Source: Elephas maximus indicus
Taxonomy: Eukaryota > Chordata > Mammalia > Proboscidea > Elephantidae
Direction of reading: 5' to 3'
Assembly: GCF_024166365.1 (NCBI RefSeq)
Contig: NC_064822.1
Location: 109,798,823 to 109,862,822 of the forward strand
Length of the DNA stretch: 64,000 nucleotides
Part shown: in pieces, positions 22,901 to 34,900 of the stretch
Layout: every line of letters begins with the position of its first letter
Numbering within the stretch: position 1 is the stretch's first letter
The notes under the pieces: generated by a model
The model's database searches: none
What the model was told of the DNA's origin: nothing
The model's input: the letters and a program-made list of their open reading frames with translations, nothing else
Program-made: the position numbers and the translations under genes

Positions 22901-25900
22901 ACTGGAAAGGCAGAAACTTCTAATGTTGCTCTAGGCCTCAGGGTGTGGAGTACAGTCAGATTTTTACTTGTTCATTTCTCTTCCCAGTAATGCTGCTTTG
23001 TCCCCTCATTTTCAGTGATTCTTTGTACTTCCTTGATAGTTGAAGAGTTAGGGACTGTGTGATCCCTAATTTTCCAGCAGACAGGCTTTCCGAATTTTAA
23101 GGAAAGGCCTGAGACTTTGCATTCCTGAAGGGCTTGGGGCCAGGTTGTCTCTGTCCTGCCCATTTCACAGCCACCACATTCTGCCATTGAAATCTGGAGG
23201 GGGTGAGGTTCTGATATTTGCTCCCCCTGCTGGTTGTGTTAGTTTTTTCAGTCATATTCATTAATTTATGAAGGCCACACACATTTATTGAAGTCATTAT
23301 TAGGTGCTAGGCAAAGGAGAAGGGGTGGGGTGATTTGCAAAAGTATCACTCACTTTCCTCTTTTTTCTACCTATCCCTATACCGTCTTATCATCTTCAGA
23401 GAGACTCAGATTTAATTCTAAACCCAGGTTTTTGAACTCTCTGAAGTCATAAAAGATTGTGAATGTATTTTTTTAGGAGCAAAGGCCCATAGATTTCATC
23501 AGCTCATCAAAGGGGTCTTGTGTAAGATCACAAAAGGTATTAACCAGTCTAGATCAGGCCTCTCATTTCTCTGATGAGGAAGCCGAGTCCCAGAGAAAAT
23601 AGTACTTCAGTTTATGGCAGAGCCAGACTGTAATATGAGTGTCTTAGGAGTTCAGAGACATTTTCTCCTGTTCCTTGTATGTAATGTCAGAATTCTTGGT
23701 GACTGTGTGTCATGGATTGAATTATGTCCCCCCAAAAAATGTGTGTATCAATTTGCCTGGGCCATGATTCCCAGTTTTGTGTGGTTGTCCTCCATTTTGT
23801 GACTGTAATTTTATGTTAAAGAGGATTAGGGTGGGATTGTAACACCCTTACTGAGGTCACATCCCTGATCTAATGTAAAGGGAGTTTCCCTGGGGTGTGG
23901 CCTGCACCACCTTATATCTTACAAGAGATAAAAAGACAGGGAAGCAAGCAGAGAGTGAGGGGACCTCATACCACCAAGAAAGCAGTGCCGTGTCCCTTGG
24001 AACCCAGTGTCCCTGCACGGAGAAGCTCCTCGACTGGGGAAAATTGAGGACAAGGACCTTCCTCCAGAGCTGACAGAGAGAGCAAGGCTTCCCGTAGAGA
24101 TGATGCCCTGAATTTGGACTTCCAGCCTACTTTACTGTGAGGAAATAAATTTCTCTTTGTTAAAGCCACTCCCTTGTGGTATTTCTGTTACAGCAGCATT
24201 AGATGACTAAGACACTGTGTTTTCCATATTTTGTATCTGTGTCAGGTAGGGAGATTATTTCTGGGTGGCTCTTCTTACCATCAGTTCTCCCTAAGACATG
24301 TGTTCAGTTCCTTCCAGTGTTTGGTCTCGTTTCAGCTGGGTAATGTTCCTTAGTACCTGTGGCTCCTATTCTTTCCTTAGTTGTGTTTATTGAATCTAAG
24401 CAAACCGTTGGTTGGTGTGTGAAAGCTGTTCTTCTCTGTCAAAGACTTTAGCTAATTCTTTTCTTTTCATCTGAAGTCCCTAAGCTTGTGGCTGACAAAT
24501 TGGAGCCCTCAACCCCAGGGGAGCTCTTCATTTTAAAGAAGTTGGCACAGAGACAGAGAGTGAAATACCTGCTTACCTACATGGAGTTGGGAGTGATATC
24601 TAGGAATTTCTCCTTCTAGTGTCTCTGACCTGTCTTGGTGTTACTTTATAAATAGAATTGAGAAAAGAAAAATCGTGTTTTAGTTTCTGATTGATCAAGA
24701 CATGTTGCCAGGGTACTTACTCCCTTTTGACGTGGCCCTAAGGATTTCTTTAGAAGTAGGGAATGAAGAACTCATCCAGATTCTTGTGCTTTTTTTTTTT
24801 TTTTTTTTTTGCTGTGTGGATAGCATCCTCTAACTCCTCAAAGTCTTCTTGTCCCACCTCCCAATGCATCAAATGAGCAGTTAGTCATAGCCCTCATATA
24901 TCTTCTTTGTCAGTTTCAGTCATTGTTCTCCCGGTCATATTCTGGTGGCATAGCAGGATCTTACTCCAGCGTGTTCTCTTACTATATGTATATTGTGAAC
25001 AGACTTAATTCAGTGCTTTTTCAGAGCTCTCCTCTACTAGTTTGACTTATAAGATGCACAATAGAGAGTTTTTATTCAGAGCTGCCTTTTTAATGTTTTT
25101 GCTAATAAGCCTTAGGAAGCTGCAGGGCAATTGGCAGGCCCACAGGGGGCAGCACTAGGAATGATTCTCTCCTTTAGTCCTGCATGTGCTGGAGGAGAGG
25201 GTACTGGGAGATGATGTTTTTCATCAGGTTTCAGAAGCCCGTGATTGAGATCAGAGACTCATTTTCTGCAGCCTAGCTGTTCATATGGTGTTGTTTTTGC
25301 TCTCCTGAGGAGAGTACTTTCTAGTTTTTTTGATAATAAAAACATACATGAAAATCTATCAGAGCCACCCAGTCTTGCACAAACCAATCTGCCTACACAT
25401 CATTTCCAGGCACTGTTAGCATTTGAGGTGAAGTTCTGTTATACACTCAGGCTGTGGCTCTGTGAAAGTCAGTGCATCACAGAACTTTGTCTCGAAAGCT
25501 TTCTAGCAGCTACCCGTTTGGGAGGTAAAAGGGAAGAACAGACCTTTTAAATCCTTTGAATATGGCCCTAAACTTGTAGGGCCTTTCTCAGCAATCATCA
25601 TGCAATGTGTTGCAAGGTCAAGCCTAATCCATTGTCCAGTAAGCCTATTTCTCAATAGCTGGGAGTTATTTATAAACTTGCCCTTTGCAAAAACTTAAAA
25701 TGAAATCATATTATCAGTTATGGCTTCCAGGGCCTTTAAACTGGCTGGTTTTATAGCACGAGGGGCTCTTCTGGCCCTCCCCATTCCTGAGAGGTAAGGG
25801 ACCCAGGTTGAGGTGGAACGAGCTGCAGTCAGGACGTGGCAGGAGAAGTAAAGGAGAAGCTGCTGGCTCCAGCTCTAGTAGAGTGGACTATTAAAGCAGT

Positions 25901-28900
25901 GTTTACACTCTTGCCTAAATTGCCAGCTTTTATTAGTGTGAGCCTTCCTTTGGAAGCTTGAAATGGCCAGTCTTGCCTGCCTTTGCCAGTCTTTAATTCT
26001 TCCCAGGAAGAGCCAGTGTTTCTGATCTTGAGGTTTCTTTGACAGTGTCTTCTAGGAAGCCAACGAAAAGAGCCAGGAGCAGATCCCAGGCATGTTTCTC
26101 TTTTTGCCAGCATGGCTGTCTTAGATACTTGCACGATGTTGGCCATAAAGGACCTTGCCTGACTCTCCCAGTTGGCTAGTGGCCATGAGGGTTTTTCTTT
26201 CCTCTGGGTTCCCATTCCTTCTAGGGATGCCAGACTCTGTGGCTGTGAGAACCAGTTACCTATGCCAGATCAATGCCCACTTTAAATCATCAGGCAGCTC
26301 TCTGAGGTACAGTGCTAAAGTATTCCAAGGAAAAAGTATTTTGTTCCCTATGGACTGCTTTTCTTCTATTACAGAAATTTAATGCATTGATGTCCCCCTT
26401 TTGGTGAATTTAGGATTCATGTTGCTATAGAACCGAGCCTGCCTTATGGGAAGATCTTTCTGTGGGAAATCAGGAGTTAGGAGGGCTGCTTCTTTTTGGG
26501 AACTTGTAGACTCTAGACTTCCTTCTGCTAATCACAGAGTTCCTTAGTTTGAGAGAGGAGTTCCTCATGCCTTGTTTATTCCAGAGGGTAATGTTTATAG
26601 AGTAGGCATCTCTAAGGAGAATTTATCAGAGGAAAGACAGAGTTGGTAGTAGTATTACCCAAAATGGCCACACCAGAAAATCCATCTATACATGGAAGTT
26701 TTATCATAAGAAGGTCTCCTAGATGCTTACTGCATTAGGAAGTTTTTACTTTATTCTCAAACTTTATTTTTGATTCAGCAAATATTGAGAGTTTAGTATA
26801 CACGTCAAAAGTTGTAGACACTCGAAATAAATCAGTTAACAAAACACAGAAATTGCTGCCCTCAAATTCAAGTGGGGAAGCTTACATACTCGATAACCTT
26901 GTTCTCAAAAGACTACGTTCCCTTCACTCCCATTCTTAATTACCCCTGAGCTAGGATTGGTTCTTTACAAGGGACAACAAACCTGGAGCCCCATGGGAGA
27001 GTTTACCTTTGCAAAGGCTGCAGTTTCTGGGACACTGGCAATGATTCTTTCCTCGTCACCCTTGAGTCTTTGTTGAGATGTACTTGGAGGATGTGTTTAG
27101 CCCCTTTGAGTACTGTGGGTTTCCTAAGTAAGACCAGAAAAAAGAGGTAGCAGAGCAACAGCCTTGTCTCATAGCACAGGGATACCCATGGTGAGTAATG
27201 TTGATTAGAAAGGAATCGGAGGCTAGAAGCTCCTTCCATACACATACTACTGCCTCTTTCTTCCCTTCTGTCCTCTCCTAGTTTGCTGGTTCTCTAGAAG
27301 TTGCAGGGAAAGAGAAGAGAGAGCATCAGGCCACCACCGCTTTTGCAAAATGATATGCTTGTAATTAAAGAAGGGAATTGTTTGAGTGTACCCATCAAGG
27401 TTGAGGCTGCAGTTCCTTCACAAGAGCCAGTTTGATTCTTGGTAGTAAAAGAAAACTCCCTTCCTGCTCACTATCTCCAGGCCCCAAAGCGTTTCTCAGG
27501 TAGATCCTCTTCTTATTGCGTCTTAACTCTCCCAGCATTCAGGTCAGTGCTTATCCCGGGAAGTTATGTGGTTGGGGCTACAGTGGGGAATTGGGATCAC
27601 TGGAAGATGAAGGTCTCACTGGACTGCATTTAGAACTGGTGTGTGTGTGTGCACCCGAGCGTGCCTGCATGCACGGGTGTGTATGCGCACGCATTTTATT
27701 TCGTCTGTTCAGTGTGTGGGTGGTTTAAGGAAGGCTTGCTTTATGCCTCTGCATTGCTACTGCATTGGAACTGCAGAAACTTCCAAGTACACTTGGGCAT
27801 TCAACCCTGTTTTCAGATGGCCTTGTGCAGTGCCTATTAATTAATCTGGTCACATTTCCTACCCACTGGTACATGGAATCCCGGGGAGGGAGGGTAATTT
27901 GGAAAATAATTGTGGTATAATATTTGGAAATAATAGCCCTCTATTAAAAAAAAAAAAAAATTTTTTTTTTTTTTTATGAGTCTGGCTCAGATAAAGTTTC
28001 TCCGATGCTGCTTTAGAGACCTTTGTTCAGGTGCCCCCTTCCTTACCTCAGTTTGCTCACCACTTGGTAATTCTCACAGGGAAATGTTAAAATCTAACCA
28101 CGTTGGGGTAGGGGACATACAGAAGCCCCAGTATATCCCCTTGTAGCCCCAGTGGTACCGAGGGGAAGGCGTCTAGTTTTCCAGTGGTTGTGGGAACTTT
28201 TAGGACTGAAGGTGTGTTCATATCTCTTCAGGAACCCTCCCTGTATACTGTCAAAGCCATCCTGATTCTGGACAATGATGGAGATCGACTTTTCGCTAAG
28301 GTGAGATTCTATTTCAAGTTAGTTTAGGAGCAGGACAAAGACTTACCCCAAGATTTGAATCTTGGGACTGACCTTTTAAATTCATGTTCCTTGATACTAT
28401 AATTTTGAAAATTCTTCCATCTTACTTTGACCACTCCAGATAAAGTCTGAGCTGCTTTTGTCCCTTAGTTGCCTTGCTTCCCTACTTGCTGTCTTCAGAC
28501 TTGTCCTCCTTTGTTATCTGTATGAGAGCAGGGAAAAGCTTCAGGGTCTTGACTCCTGAACAAAGCAGTGTCTAGACATGAGAAGCAGTCTTCCCGTGGC
28601 TGTAACTCCTGTCGCCTTCCCTCCTACCTTATCACCCTGCCTGAGTTTTTCCAGAAAACTCTCTTGCAGGTCCAAGGTTCCAGCCCTGGGTCTGCAGTCA
28701 CCATCAAGCTTATTATCTCCTGACTTTCCCAGTGTGATGTTTCTAACTTCGGGTCTTTTGAAAAGAGGAGAAAGGACACCCCTCTCCTCTCCCTCTGTAT
28801 TCTCCCCCTCCTGTAGAAATTTCTTCTGTCCCTGGTGTATTAACTCCAGGCTAGCATAGCATAAATCAATCAGCAGGTAGAGATTAGTTTAGAATTCACC

Positions 28901-31900
28901 AGCTGTTCCTCCCTGTAATTGGATGTAACTATGCAGGACACCTTTTGAAACAGTTACCCAGTTACTAAATGCCAGACCTGTCATAGGTCTTCAGCTGACT
29001 GCGACGGATTAGCCCCTAAAGAGCAGAGCAATTTAGCAGCCCGCATCTCCGCCCCCTTGCCAGGGAGAGCTTGGGAGTGGGCTCAGCGATGTGCTAGATT
29101 GCCTCCTGCTTCTTTCAGTTTCTGGAAAGAAAAGGTAAGATACTAAAGCACAGGGCAGGGTTTTGCAGCTTTTCCCCATTCCTCAGCTTCATACAGCAAG
29201 TGAGAGTCTGAAAGAAACATTCTTCACTCCTGATGTCTTTTGTGTTCACTGGCACTGCTCCGTGATCCGGGGTAGCTCCTAAGAAGTACTTGTTGAGAAT
29301 GGCCTCAGGAGAATTCTCCTAGAGCAGAGCCTGCTTGTAGGGCTCATAGGTCTCCTGCCCTCACACAGTCTTAGGAATGTTAAGTGAGGAACCTTAAAAA
29401 AAATTTTTTTTTGTATTAGGTTACTCATTGGCCATTCCCTGCTTCTACAGTCCTTCCTTCTCCATGTTCATATTTATCCTTTGCCCCATGTCTTGAAGGA
29501 GAGACATCCAAGACCCCAGTCACTAATCATTCTGGGCTCCCAGCTCTAATGACCCAACCCTGTCTCCCTTCCCTCTGACCAGTACTATGACGACACCTAC
29601 CCCAGTGTCAAGGAGCAAAAGGCCTTTGAGAAGAACATTTTCAACAAGACTCATCGAACTGACAGTAGGTCATTTTCCTCTCACTACACCCTGTGTTGAG
29701 GGAACCATGGTGGGAAGGGGGTGGTGACAAGACTGTGAAGAAAGAATAAAATGACTCTGTCTCCTTTTTTCCTCCTCCCCTCGTATAATAAACTCTTCAG
29801 AAATGTAATGGGGAGGTGAGTGTACCTCACACGGGAATACCGTGCTGGAAGGATGGCTGTTAGCTACCTGTCTAGTCCCTGGATTTATGAGCCTCACTTG
29901 ACAAATTTAACTGCAGCTCTGCTTATTGTACCGCATCCATTAGGGCAGGTAAATGGAAGTCTGTAAAGGTGACCGCTCTGCATTTTCACCTCCGAAAGAT
30001 CGACTAGTATCCTGTCTCATACGCAAGCAGGGAAATAAGGGGTAGTGGAGAAGATACATTTAGACACCCCAAAGTTTATGTATCTGTTTTTCTCCCTCCA
30101 GAAAACAAAAAGCAGGTCAACTTTGGACTTTGGGGGTCATCACAACCTGTCTTACCTCAGCCCAAAACAGTTGGATACCAGTTTATGGTAACTCCTTCTG
30201 TCGTCTTTATCTCATGCTACCCGCTGTTTCCATCTTTCTCCCCAGGTGAAATTGCCCTCTTGGAAGGCCTGACAGTGGTATACAAAAGCAGTATCGATCT
30301 CTATTTCTATGTGATTGGTAGCTCCTATGAAAATGAGGTAAGCATTCCTACCCTTTCTGATTCTATTTCTTAAACCCCAGGCACTGGGCCCTAGGAATTA
30401 TTCCTCTGACTTCTGGTTAGTCTAAAGAAGTCGTCAGAGATCCCTGCCAGCCTCACAAACATGGCTGAACAAATAAACCAGCCTAGAAAGGACATTTTCC
30501 CAGATTTATCTTTCATCTCCATGTAGGTAATACTATGTATATTTAATGCATACTGACATATAATATCCCCGTCCTTCCCTGGATAGTGTTTTTTAAGATG
30601 GATTTCTGAAGTGCGGTCAAGGTTGGGGAGTTACCTCTTCTTACTTTGAAGGATCCACACCTGACCAGGCTTGAACCAGTTAGCCAATGCTCCGGAGTTA
30701 CGTTGAAACCATACACTTTGAATGGGTCACTTCAGAAGGCTGTGAATGTGGTACTTAGCTGTTTCTGATATGGGTGAAAAGCTGTTTACTTCAGGTAGCA
30801 AATTCTGGGAGAGTAGGTGAATGAAAGTAAGCATTCCTACCTCCAGATTATATGAAGAAAAAGTTTGAGGAACCTACTGACCTCTTATTATTGCTATAAG
30901 AACATTGTAAGCACATTTGTATTTAAACCTTGCAACACTTCTATGAGTTGTATCTTTAGCACCAGGTGAGGAAACTGAACCTTGAGGAACCATATGAAAT
31001 TAATTGTATTTGATCACTGTTGAACTATAAAAGGGATGATTTCATAGGGTTCCATCTAATAACTTTTCCAGGGTCACCCATCTAGAAAATGGCTCAGTGG
31101 GGACTCAAACCCAGACCTGACTCCACAGCCCATGCTCTTTCCATTCACTCTGCTGCTTTCCCCTAACCTCAACTATTGCTTGGTTGACTTCTCTACCTAA
31201 GACATTAAAAGAAAAAAAAGACATTAGGTAACATATATAGTTGGTGAAGACATGTAGAGAACTATGACATGGAAGTTCTGTTTGAACATTCTGGCAAAAA
31301 GAGACCTCACATTTTGGTATCGTGTAGCAGAATAATTTCCATGAGAAACCACAGATCCTGTCTTTCTGTCACTTCCACCTTATGCTTTTGGTTCTTTGTG
31401 AAAGCATGTGCCTTTTGATGCTTAATAAATTAGAGGGCTTTGCTTTCAGGTAGTTTCTTTGAGGGCCTTGAACCTTATCCTTTTGCTTCCTGTATCTCTC
31501 AACAGCTGATGCTCATGGCTGTTCTGAACTGCCTCTTCGATTCATTGAGCCAGATGCTGAGGTGAGCAGGCCATTTTTGGTGTCTGTTTGTGAGACAAAG
31601 TAACTGTTCTTCAGATTTGTGGAGGATCAGCAGAGGCTCCAGGGAATTGATTTAGTTTAAGAAGCTGGAGTTTTTTTTTACCTCAGAGTTACTCATACTG
31701 ACAGGAAGGACTAAGATGGAAAGCATGTGATTCCCATGGAATAGTTCTCCTAAGGAAGGTGATTAGGAGGGAGTAGAATCTTGACCTCTGTGTATCCTTT
31801 TGTATTCCCCAGGGACTCTGTCAGAATTCTAAGAAGCGCCTTCAAGGTGCTTTCTTTGGCTTCATTCTTTACATTAGAGGAAGGGAAAAGGCAAGCATAG

Positions 31901-34900
31901 GGAAATGTCCAAGATGAAGTATCAGTCTCTGGAAATGGCGGCAAGACTACAAACTTTTCTAGCCCTTAATTTTTCCCTTCTGTAGAGCAGGACCCTCTCT
32001 TCCCCTTCTGCCTCCCACCAGCCCTCTGGTCCTCGTGTACATTGGCAGTAGGAAAGATATAAGATACTTTTCTTGAAAATATCCATAGCTCTGAACATCA
32101 TTTCCCCAGAAGCTCCCATGTGAACCCAGTACAGACAGCCATCCGGAGCAGAGCAGCAGGCGCTCTCAGCCTCACAAAATCAGCAGGGCGAATGGCACAG
32201 ATTTCCTCAGGAAGGGAATGATTTATTTCTTAGCCAGGTGAATGAATAGACTTTGTTTTGAGTGATCTAGTGAAGGAGTCAAACTGATGGATGTGACTGG
32301 CCACATGTACCAACCACTGAATCTGAGGCTGGTGGATGAGGGCCCTGACTATTCCTGGCCCCCTGGTTGGGCTTCTTTTCAGGGTCTGAGCAGAGCTGGA
32401 GAGGGAGGGAAGTAAGGGGAAATGGAGAGGGACTTAGGAGGCTTGTCACTACTTGATGCAAAGAGTTTGCCCATCAGCCCTCCCCTGCCTCTCACCACCT
32501 TCAGACTGAGTTTTAGCTTCATGTATTTTTCCTTTTTCCACCCACTGATGTCAGTGTTCATGAGCAGTGTCAGGCACAGCATCGTGACAGGTAGGAAAGA
32601 AATAATAGATCTGGGTAATCAACCCCTGAATAGTCAGAAATTGGCTGTATTTTAAAAATCCATTTCTGATCCTTCCTCAGCAAGTAAGAGTAGGAAGGGA
32701 TTTAGAGTGGATTTAGGGAAAAGTTCTTCTTGACCTTATTCTTTTGTCTGTGTGGTTGGTGGAGACATTTATTGGTTTAGTTTGGGACCTCCAACTCAGA
32801 CAATGTCCTAGGATTTCTTTTACACACAGGCTGATTTTTCTTTTCTCTTGGTGGGGGCGGTCAGGAAAAATGTAGAAAAGCGAGCTCTGCTGGAGAACAT
32901 GGAAGGGCTCTTCTTGGCTGTGGATGAAATTGTGGATGGAGGGTGAGTTCTCTGCCCTGACTGGACCTCCCTGGGTCAGAGATAAGGTGGTGGGGTAACT
33001 GCCCTGTCCTAATGCAAATGGGCTGAGTGCCCAGAGGCCCTATCCTCCTAGTAAGTTGGTCCTTCAGGACAGAGTGAACAGTGTTCTCTTCTTTGTCTTC
33101 ATAGGGTGATCCTAGAGAGTGATCCTCAGCAAGTAGTACACCGGGTAGCATTAAGGGTAAGTAGGAGTGTGTTCCCCTGAACCCTCCAGCTACTCACAAA
33201 CACCCTCCAGGGCTAGACCTGCTGAATGCTTTCTTACTTAAATGCCTCGGAGGGTCAGGGCTCATAGAATACAACTTTCTTCTTCCCTTTTAAATTCTTA
33301 TTGTCCCAAAGAAGGGAAGCAGAAGGAACTTATTTCTGCCCCTAACATCTCATAAAGTCTGCACAAACTGGACATTTAATACATAAACTTTCTGAAGGAA
33401 CTTGAGGTGGTGTTATTCCTTCTTTGGGGATAGATCCTAGTCATCTGAGGCAGATGAGTGTCTTCGTTATCCTTTAAAGCTTTATATTTATCCTTTAAAG
33501 CTTTATATAACTGAGGACCAAAAAAAAAAAAAAAACACCAAACCTGTTGCCATCGAGTCGATTCCGACTCACAGTGACCCTACAGGACAGAGTAGAACTG
33601 CCCCCCATAGAGTTTCCAAGGAGTGCCTGGTGGATTCTAACTGCTGACCTTTTGGTTAGCAGCCGTAGCACTTAACCACTATACTACCTGTACCTCTCAA
33701 TCAGAGAGTACTTATTTGTCAGAATCTGTCCTTTTTGGTGCTAGTAGTATTAGGAAGGGGCCTCTGAGTTAGCTATAGAAGGCTCTGAGTCTGTTGGGGA
33801 GACGATGGTGGCTGCAGAGAGAGCTCACCAGAAATTGTGGGGGTATAGAGATGTCTGAGCAAAGCAGGTCTCCCCATTTACAGAATGTCCCAGCTCTGAC
33901 CTCCACAGAGTGAAGGCTGACAGTGCCGGGTAATGGGAAATCTTCTCCCTTAACTGCTATGGGCTCCATTTGCATAGTTTAATCTTCTCCTCTAACATAT
34001 GTCTCTATGTGGCAAGAGAGAGGGTCCCCCCCACCAACCCCCCTTCCCCTTCTCAGGCTGCTGTTGCAGCAGTTTATTTCTTCAAATTAACATGCTGTCG
34101 TTACCCATCAGGCCTTGCAGGATCCATTAAACTACCCCTAGCTCCCCCTTACCCTTTCCCTATCCATATTGATATTCAGGGAAGGTCTTCTCTGACTAGG
34201 GAATCAGGTCCCCACCCCCAAGTTGAGGGAGTTGAGGATCAGATAACTTGCTGATTACTTGGAATGGAATACATCTTTTAAGTCCTCCTGCCTTAAAACA
34301 GAGAGATGGAGGAAATGACTCTTTTTTGCTCACAGAGCCTCAGGCCAAGTGAAATTTTGACTGTATTATGGTGATTCCTTCCCAGAAAGGACTGAGAAGT
34401 TTGGGTCTCTGCCCTTTGCTTAAGCTTAAAGAGCCACCTCTTTCTTCTCCACCACCAAATTCCAATCAGGCCTTAACTCCACCTTTCTCCCATGCTGAAT
34501 GGCTGTCTCTGTGCCATAGGGTGAAGATGTCCCCCTCACGGAGCAGACCGTGTCTCAGGTATGGCTTTCTCCCCTCTTCCTCTCCAGATGGAATGAGTTA
34601 TTAAAGAGGCTAGAATAGCATTCCACCGTGACACGCCAAATCTGAATGGCACTAGAGCCTGAAAACACATCTTCCTAGGCTCCCTTTTATTACAGAGAAC
34701 TGGGACACAGAGAGTCAAAGGCTTCTAACCCCCACCCCCACCTCCTATCCCAGGTATCCCAGTTTCCTGTGAGCAGTGGCTGTCAGCTTTGCTGTGTACC
34801 CTTCAAACCCTCCCTGCCTGCTGCCTCATTCAGTGATTTATTCCCCAGCAGAGGCTTGCCTTAAGCAGATGGTCTGTGTGCACACACACTCACACTCTCT

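Larger units (their letters stand above)
25407..25505 (+). ncRNA. MIR148B: pre-miR-148b hairpin (MIR148B)
   Basis: A 99-nt hairpin in intron 1 of COPZ1, in the same orientation as the host. It matches the human stem-loop nearly base for base. The 5p arm is 25431-25452 (AAGTTCTGTTATACACTCAGGC-type) and the 3p arm 25469-25490 carries the miR-148/152 seed CAGTGCA. The arms pair around the loop GCTGTGGCTCTGTGAAAG. Compared with human, the visible changes are in the lower stem flank (GGCACTGTT against AGCACGATT) and one loop base. Known family targets include DNMT1 and HLA-G. Expression is expected with COPZ1, by Drosha cropping of the intron. Confidence 0.97.
16972..28231 (+). other. COPZ1: COPZ1 intron 1 (11.3 kb)
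   Basis: Large first intron. It holds MIR148B, SINEs (18332, 19062, 20717, 22099), an antisense L1-type 3' end (19630), a MaLR-type LTR (23708), an AT-rich candidate conserved element (about 21190-21900), a strong CTCF-like motif (25140) and an A15T15 palindrome (27946). The remaining sequence shows no coding potential. Confidence 0.8.
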
